Assembly (NCBI GenBank): GCA_949293915.1 | Contig: CASFFJ010000155.1 | Span: 1-10,310 of the forward strand | Length of the DNA: 10,310 nt | Source: an uncultured Christensenella sp. | GTDB taxonomy: Bacteria; Bacillota; Clostridia; Christensenellales; UBA1242 | Reading direction: 5' to 3' | Part shown: one piece after another, positions 6,120 through 10,310 of the stretch | Layout: every line of letters starts with the position of its first letter | How positions within the stretch are numbered: the stretch's first letter is position 1 | Notes under the pieces: generated by a model | What the model was told of the DNA's origin: nothing | Database searches by the model: none | Seen by the model: only the letters and a program-made list of their open reading frames with translations | Program-made: the position numbers and the translations under genes

Positions 6120-7478
6120 TTACACCGCCTCTATAATTTTTATATATTTATCTTTAACAACACTGCTCTCATAAGTTTTTAACCAAAACTCATAATTTTT
6201 TTCTATAATTTCTTTACGTTTAGTTTCGTCGTAAAGAAGTTCCAAAATGGCGTTTTCCATATCTTCAACTTTCTCAAACATATAAGGATAATCTGGCATT
6301 TGATACTCGTGAAAAGAAAATTCAGGAATTTCTCTGTTAATTTTAACAACCGATGCAACCTTATTTCTCATTAAATCTATTTGTGTTAAGGCAGAAGATA
6401 CAGGAAAGCTATCTATAAATACGTCAGCACACTGAAAATATTTATCAAAAGCAGTTTGATATGGAACAAATATCAAGCGTTTTTTTATATCTTTTTCATC
6501 TTCAAAAATATTATCAATAATGCTTTTTTGTTTATCGTTAAATTCAGATATTATAACATGAATCAGTCTGGGTTCTTTTTTCAAAAGATTTTTAATCATT
6601 GTAAAATAAGAAGAAGCATTATTATCAAAAAATTTGTAACTAGATGCTCCGCTCATTGTTACGAGGTTATCTTTTGAAATACCTATATTGTTTTTTAATT
6701 GGTTCAGTTCGTCTTTTGAAAAATATTTTGTATCGTCTTTGGCTAATGATTGAAGACCTATAATTTTTGTATTAGAAAATCCTCTTTTTTCATTTGTTAC
6801 TTTTTCTGTTGTCGGCATACCTTCCAAAATAACATCAGCAAAACTCATTCCCAAAACCGGATAATGTGATGCATGATTAAAATAGATTATTTTAATATCG
6901 GTTGTGTTTTTTAAATATGCCAAAACTGCCGTTCCAAAAACGTCATCAGGATGAATATATACCAATAATGTTTTTATATTACTTGAAATGATTTTATTGC
7001 AAAAATCTTTACACTTTTTCTTTAAAAACAATAAATTTGAATCAACACCATATATTTGAGCATACTTTTTTATAATATTATATGAAATGGGCGCATTATC
7101 AATACTAGCTGATTTTTTGCTCAAAAATAATATTTGTTCATAATCATTGGATAAAGAGACAATCAAATCCTTTATACATTTTGTATGCCCTCCCATATCA
7201 TAAATCTCAGTTGCTAAAAATCCTATTTTTTTATTATCTTTTTGTAAAGTAAGACGATTATATGGTTTTAGGAAATTTTCTATTTGTTGGTCAGATTTAT
7301 GCGTATCAAAATTTTTATTCAATTCAAATTCTTTCATAAATTCTGATACTTCTTTTGCGCTTTTATAACAAGGGATTCCTAAAAAATAAAAACGAATCCC
7401 TTTTGATGTATTCCTCAATTTAAATATAGTAACATTCAGAATTTTAAATTTATTATTCTTCCAGCTAACTAAATGCAT
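6120..7478 (-). CDS. GT-B fold glycosyltransferase with a duplicated N-terminal motif
   Basis: The 452-residue product looks like a GT-B glycosyltransferase. The N-terminal domain has KKIGFLATEIYDMGGHTK at 83-100, where the GGHTK loop resembles acceptor/donor loops of GT4-like enzymes, and FNHASH at 200-205. The C-terminal domain has the strand-turn segment ADVFIDSFPVSSALTQIDL at 351-369, the usual nucleotide-sugar binding region. Before the first domain lie two similar ten-residue units, FKILNVTIFK (11-20) and FYFLGIPCYK (30-39), of unknown role. No signal peptide or transmembrane segment is evident, so it is probably cytosolic or peripheral. A TTG at 7490 would lengthen the protein by four residues, but GGAG lies 6 bases before the ATG at 7478, and that ATG overlaps the aminotransferase TAA (TAATG). 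Donor sugar unknown; it could be the Fuc4NAc transferase. Confidence 0.82.
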   Translation of the reverse strand: MHLVSWKNNKFKILNVTIFKLRNTSKGIRFYFLGIPCYKSAKEVSEFMKEFELNKNFDTHKSDQQIENFLKPYNRLTLQKDNKKIGFLATEIYDMGGHTKCIKDLIVSLSNDYEQILFLSKKSASIDNAPISYNIIKKYAQIYGVDSNLLFLKKKCKDFCNKIISSNIKTLLVYIHPDDVFGTAVLAYLKNTTDIKIIYFNHASHYPVLGMSFADVILEGMPTTEKVTNEKRGFSNTKIIGLQSLAKDDTKYFSKDELNQLKNNIGISKDNLVTMSGASSYKFFDNNASSYFTMIKNLLKKEPRLIHVIISEFNDKQKSIIDNIFEDEKDIKKRLIFVPYQTAFDKYFQCADVFIDSFPVSSALTQIDLMRNKVASVVKINREIPEFSFHEYQMPDYPYMFEKVEDMENAILELLYDETKRKEIIEKNYEFWLKTYESSVVKDKYIKIIEAV

Positions 7479-8608
7479 TATCTTCTCCAAAAATTTAAAA
7501 CGGTTTTAATTATTTTTTCTAGCTGTTCATCAGTAATATCATAAAACATAGGAAGACGAACTAAAGTGTCTGAAATTTTGTTTGTAATATTCATTGCGCT
7601 AGCTGTTTTACAATAAGTTTCGCCGGCTGGGGCACTATGCAAAGGAATATAATGGAAAGGTGCATATATATTATTTTCTTTTAAATATGCAATAAACTTT
7701 GTCCTTGTTTCCAAATCGTTAAATAAAAGATAGAACATATGACCATTATTTGTACAACTTTCAGGAATAACCGGACGACGAATATAACCTTGAGTTTCTA
7801 AAGTTTCAAATGCGTTATAGTATTTTTGCCATACAGAAATACGTTTAGCTTGAATTTTATCAGATATTTCCAATACAGAATACAAATAAGCGGCTACAAC
7901 GTCACTAGGTAAATAAGAAGAACCTTTATCTACCCATGTATATTTATCAACTTGCCCCCTAAAAAACTTACTTCTATTTGTGCCTTTTTCTCTAATAATT
8001 TCAGCTCGTTCTGCTAATTTTTCATTATTAGTTACAAACAAACCACCTTCACCAGACATAATATTTTTTGTTTCGTGAAATGAAAAACATCCCATATCAC
8101 CAATTGTCCCAAGAGGTTTACCTTTATAAAATGAGTCAAAAGCTTGGGCCGCATCTTCAATAACTAAAAGATTGTGACGTTTAGCTATATCCATAATTGT
8201 GCCCATTTCGCAAGCAACTCCCGCATAGTGTACTGGAACAATTGCTTTTGTTTTACTTGTAATAGCGGCTTCTATTTTAGTTTCATCTATATTTAATGTA
8301 TCAGGTCTTATATCAACAAATACAGGAACTGCTCCTTGCAAAACGAAAGCATTTGCTGTTGAACAAAAAGTATATGACGGCATGATAACCTCATCGCCAG
8401 GTTGCAAATTTGCTAAAATTGCAGCCATTTCCAAAGCTGCTGTTCCCGAATGAACTAAAAGAGCTTGCTTGCAATCCAAATTTTTCTTAAACCAGTCATG
8501 AACTTTTTTTGTGTACTTTCCATCACCTGAAGCATGCTTTTCGTTGAACACATCTAAAATATATTCCGTTGTTTTATCTGTGTAAGTTGCTACATTAAAG
8601 TTTATCAT
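7478..8608 (-). CDS. rffA: dTDP-4-amino-4,6-dideoxygalactose transaminase
   Basis: This PLP enzyme transfers an amino group to C4 of dTDP-4-keto-6-deoxyglucose, giving dTDP-4-amino-4,6-dideoxygalactose (dTDP-Fuc4N). From the ATG at 8608 it is 376 residues, which I recall as the E. coli RffA/WecE length, and its MINFN start matches E. coli MIPFN. Shared landmarks are SGTAALEMAA at 54-63, PGDEVIMPSYTF at 70-81, RPDTLNIDET at 101-110, IVPVHYAGVACEM at 123-135, Asp152 in EDAAQ (PLP ring nitrogen), the PLP lysine Lys181 in FHETKN, EKGTNRS at 207-213, and FFRGQVDKYTW at 215-225. Five more upstream codons would need a TTG start at 8623, and only a weak purine-rich site precedes the ATG. RfbB, which makes its substrate, is two genes upstream in the same operon, separated by the WbsX-like gene. 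Also known as wecE. Confidence 0.95.
   Translation of the reverse strand: MINFNVATYTDKTTEYILDVFNEKHASGDGKYTKKVHDWFKKNLDCKQALLVHSGTAALEMAAILANLQPGDEVIMPSYTFCSTANAFVLQGAVPVFVDIRPDTLNIDETKIEAAITSKTKAIVPVHYAGVACEMGTIMDIAKRHNLLVIEDAAQAFDSFYKGKPLGTIGDMGCFSFHETKNIMSGEGGLFVTNNEKLAERAEIIREKGTNRSKFFRGQVDKYTWVDKGSSYLPSDVVAAYLYSVLEISDKIQAKRISVWQKYYNAFETLETQGYIRRPVIPESCTNNGHMFYLLFNDLETRTKFIAYLKENNIYAPFHYIPLHSAPAGETYCKTASAMNITNKISDTLVRLPMFYDITDEQLEKIIKTVLNFWRR
7485..7488 (-). promoter_or_regulatory. Shine-Dalgarno GGAG deciding the ATG start at 7478
   Basis: GGAG lies 6 bases before the ATG at 7478 and would be inside the coding region if the TTG at 7490 were used. The ATG overlaps the previous stop by one base, a common coupling arrangement. 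Confidence 0.75.
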
Positions 8609-8624
8609 ATCTAATTCTTTCAAT

Positions 8625-9977
8625 TTAGTTTAATTTCGTAAGATTTTCTACGAGTTGTTCTTGAATATTTTTGATTATTTCTAGCCACTCATACCCATAT
8701 TTTTCATCAGGTTCAAGATGAGCCCCTTCGCCCCATTCATTCCAAGCATTTATAAATAAAAATTCCTGTGCTTGAGAAAAAACTGAATTATTTCTATACG
8801 ACAAAGTTTCTTTTATTGATAATTTCATAAATTTATTAAACGAAGCAGGGGTTGCATCATAAATAAATCTGGGAGCTTTTTCACCACATCTAGCTGTATT
8901 ATCCCAAGAAGGACAAACACATTTTATTCTAGGATATGAAACGTTAAGCCGATAAATCATTTTGTTTATAATTTCGTTCATTAAAAAAACCGTTGCACCG
9001 TATTGAGACACAGAAGATAACTCTTTGCTCACATTAAAATTAAAAGGTTTTTTTAAGGCCTGTGGCGCAAACTCAACGGCTGCATTAAAACCCATATTAT
9101 AAGGATTTTTTTGTTCAAAATTTTGCATTGAAACCAAATACAAATCATCAAATCCATTTTCTTTAATTAATTTTCTCCACTTTTTAATTAAAACCTGTAT
9201 GTGTGGAATAATTTCTGCCCTGTAAATCAACAACAACGGTTTATTATCAACTTTAATATATCTGCTGTCTTGAAATGCCGGCAACATATCTTTAAGCATA
9301 TTAATCATATTTTGTTCATCATATTGTTGAGGCATAATAACTTCTTTATTACCACCATCCCATGAACGTGTCCAATTTTCATTTGCCCACGCAAAACAAA
9401 AAGGGAAATCAATGTCTGTCGCCTTCAACCAATTATTAAGCGGTTTTTCCAATAAACGTTTGCCATTCGCAAAATGATAGTAATAAAAACAAAAGCCGTA
9501 TATCTTATATTTTTTGGCCATTTGAACTTGTTTACGCATAACATTAACATCAGACAAGTCATAATATCCAATATCTTTATGAGGAATATGCGGTTGATAA
9601 TGCCCCTCGTATAAAGGTTGAGCCTTTTTAACATTTGTCCATTCAGTGAAACCTTGTCCCCACCATTCATTATTTTCGGGTATTTCATGGTATTGTGGTA
9701 AATATAAAGCAATTGGCTTAATAAATTCGGATACTTTATGCCCTTTGTTTTTTTGTAGAAACAAATTAAATCTGTAATTTATAATATGTTTAACACATAA
9801 TCTGCTAGCGATAAACATCAAATATTTTATTAATTTAATGGGTAAAAACAAAAGATAGATCGGAGCAACCATAGGAGACATAGCAACTCTTAACCAAATT
9901 GTATAAGGATGCAACTCTCCATATATTTTTTTATTTTGTTTATACAATACTTTACGAGAATTTTTAGATTTGATCAT
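8625..9977 (-). CDS. WbsX-type (GH99-like) glycan biosynthesis protein
   Basis: The 450-residue protein belongs to the WbsX family of O-antigen/capsule loci, distantly related to GH99 endo-mannosidases and treated as putative glycosyltransferases. Numbered from the ATG at 9977, motifs are ALYLPQYHEIPENNEWWG (90-107), GFTEWTNV (109-116), CFAWANENWTRSWDGG (194-209) and FINAWNEWGEGAHLEPD (408-424). The conserved acidic residues in NENW and NEWGEG are the likely active-site carboxylates. A hydrophobic, basic-flanked stretch at about 27-60 precedes the catalytic domain and may anchor it to the inner membrane. The frame extends four codons further to an ATG at 9989. The 9977 ATG makes a 4-base ATGA overlap with the rfbB stop and has a GTGGA-like site further upstream, so it is preferred, though not decisively. 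The gene sits between rfbB and rffA. Linkage and substrate unknown. Confidence 0.88.
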   Translation of the reverse strand: MIKSKNSRKVLYKQNKKIYGELHPYTIWLRVAMSPMVAPIYLLFLPIKLIKYLMFIASRLCVKHIINYRFNLFLQKNKGHKVSEFIKPIALYLPQYHEIPENNEWWGQGFTEWTNVKKAQPLYEGHYQPHIPHKDIGYYDLSDVNVMRKQVQMAKKYKIYGFCFYYYHFANGKRLLEKPLNNWLKATDIDFPFCFAWANENWTRSWDGGNKEVIMPQQYDEQNMINMLKDMLPAFQDSRYIKVDNKPLLLIYRAEIIPHIQVLIKKWRKLIKENGFDDLYLVSMQNFEQKNPYNMGFNAAVEFAPQALKKPFNFNVSKELSSVSQYGATVFLMNEIINKMIYRLNVSYPRIKCVCPSWDNTARCGEKAPRFIYDATPASFNKFMKLSIKETLSYRNNSVFSQAQEFLFINAWNEWGEGAHLEPDEKYGYEWLEIIKNIQEQLVENLTKLN

Positions 9978-10310
9978 CTTAAATACCATTCCACTGTTTT
10001 TATTATACCGGTATCGAAATTTTCATCAGCTTTCCAGCCGAGCTCTGTTTCAAGTTTTGTAGCATCAATTGCATAGCGGAAATCATGTCCTGCACGATCT
10101 TGCACATAAGTAATTAATTCTTCATACTTTTTGCCATTGGCACGAGGACGCTTTTCATCCAAAATTGCACAAATTGTTTTTACAATCGTAATGTTGTTGC
10201 GTTCATTTCTGCCACCCACATTGTAGGTTTCGCCTGCTTTTCCGGTATGATAAATCAAATCAATCGCTTTGCAATGATCTAACACATAGAGCCAGTCACG
10301 GATATTTTCA
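9974..10310 (-). CDS. rfbB: dTDP-glucose 4,6-dehydratase, C-terminal part (cut by window edge)
   Basis: Only the last 111 codons are present; the N-terminal Rossmann and catalytic segments lie beyond the right edge. The visible part begins ENIRDWLYVLDHCKAIDLIY, the characteristic RmlB segment (family form NIRDWLYVEDHxxA). It continues with GKAGETYNVGGRNERNN, then RPRANGKKYEELITYVQDRAGHD and FRYAIDATKLETELGW, which together are diagnostic for RfbB/RmlB. The enzyme converts dTDP-glucose to dTDP-4-keto-6-deoxyglucose in the cytosol, the substrate of the RffA aminotransferase downstream. The protein ends directly after TVEWYLR, a little shorter than family members that carry a further tail. Its TGA is contained in the ATGA overlap with the next gene. 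GC is near 39% by hand count, above the genes in the middle of the window. rfbA or rfbC may lie upstream, but that is outside this window. Confidence 0.95.
   Translation of the reverse strand, partial: ENIRDWLYVLDHCKAIDLIYHTGKAGETYNVGGRNERNNITIVKTICAILDEKRPRANGKKYEELITYVQDRAGHDFRYAIDATKLETELGWKADENFDTGIIKTVEWYLR

Noticed and set aside
7478..8623. TTG start at 8623 for the aminotransferase
   Set aside because: The ATG at 8608 gives the length and N-terminus expected for RffA/WecE; the extra five codons match nothing in the family.
9425..9712. Minus-strand 95-codon open frame
   Set aside because: It runs in another frame within the WbsX-like gene, whose conserved motifs cover this stretch.
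1..10310. CRISPR, tRNA, IS ends, attachment sites or terminator hairpins
   Set aside because: No repeat arrays, cloverleaf-like segments, transposase fragments or GC-rich hairpins followed by T runs were seen between genes; intergenic space is almost absent.

Overview
This window is a single-direction block of surface-polysaccharide (LPS O-antigen or capsule) biosynthesis genes, all read from the minus strand, so transcription runs from high to low coordinates. Eleven genes are present: nine complete ones and two cut by the window edges. No gap between genes exceeds 29 bases. Most junctions are stop/start overlaps or gaps of 1 to 16 bases, so this is the interior of one long operon. There is no room for an obvious promoter or terminator, and I saw no RNA genes, mobile elements or CRISPR repeats.

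Organism: the DNA is AT-rich. Hand-sampled 60-base lines give about 35-40% GC in the sugar-nucleotide genes and about 15-25% in parts of the middle genes. Starts are preceded by strong GGAGG-type ribosome binding sites. A WavE-type LPS protein, an RffA/WecE-type aminotransferase and RfbB suggest a low-GC Gram-negative bacterium, possibly host-associated. Nothing here fixes the species.

Layout in transcription order. (1) The 3' end of rfbB (dTDP-glucose 4,6-dehydratase), a WbsX-type GH99-like glycan enzyme, and rffA/wecE (dTDP-4-amino-4,6-dideoxygalactose transaminase). (2) A GT-B glycosyltransferase, a PseH-like GNAT acetyltransferase, a GT-D fold glycosyltransferase, a left-handed beta-helix acyltransferase and a WavE-family protein, which look like assembly and decoration functions. 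(3) A distal module: an APH/choline-kinase-like phosphotransferase, a nucleotidyltransferase fused to a HAD phosphatase-like domain, an NAD-dependent SDR epimerase, and the start of a DUF1796 putative papain-like cysteine protein.

Proposed working (inference): RfbB and RffA make dTDP-Fuc4N, which the PseH-like GNAT may N-acetylate to dTDP-Fuc4NAc in place of WecD. The transferases assemble the repeat unit and the LbH enzyme may O- or N-acylate it. The distal kinase-nucleotidyltransferase/HAD-epimerase-DUF1796 set looks like a separate route that activates and attaches an unidentified residue, and it is the best candidate here for undescribed biochemistry. No flippase, polymerase or initiating phosphosugar transferase lies in the window.

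Several starts are placed inside longer open frames (4755, 5615, 7478, 8608, 9977), because a ribosome binding site, an ATGA overlap or family alignment favours the internal ATG over an upstream TTG or ATG.
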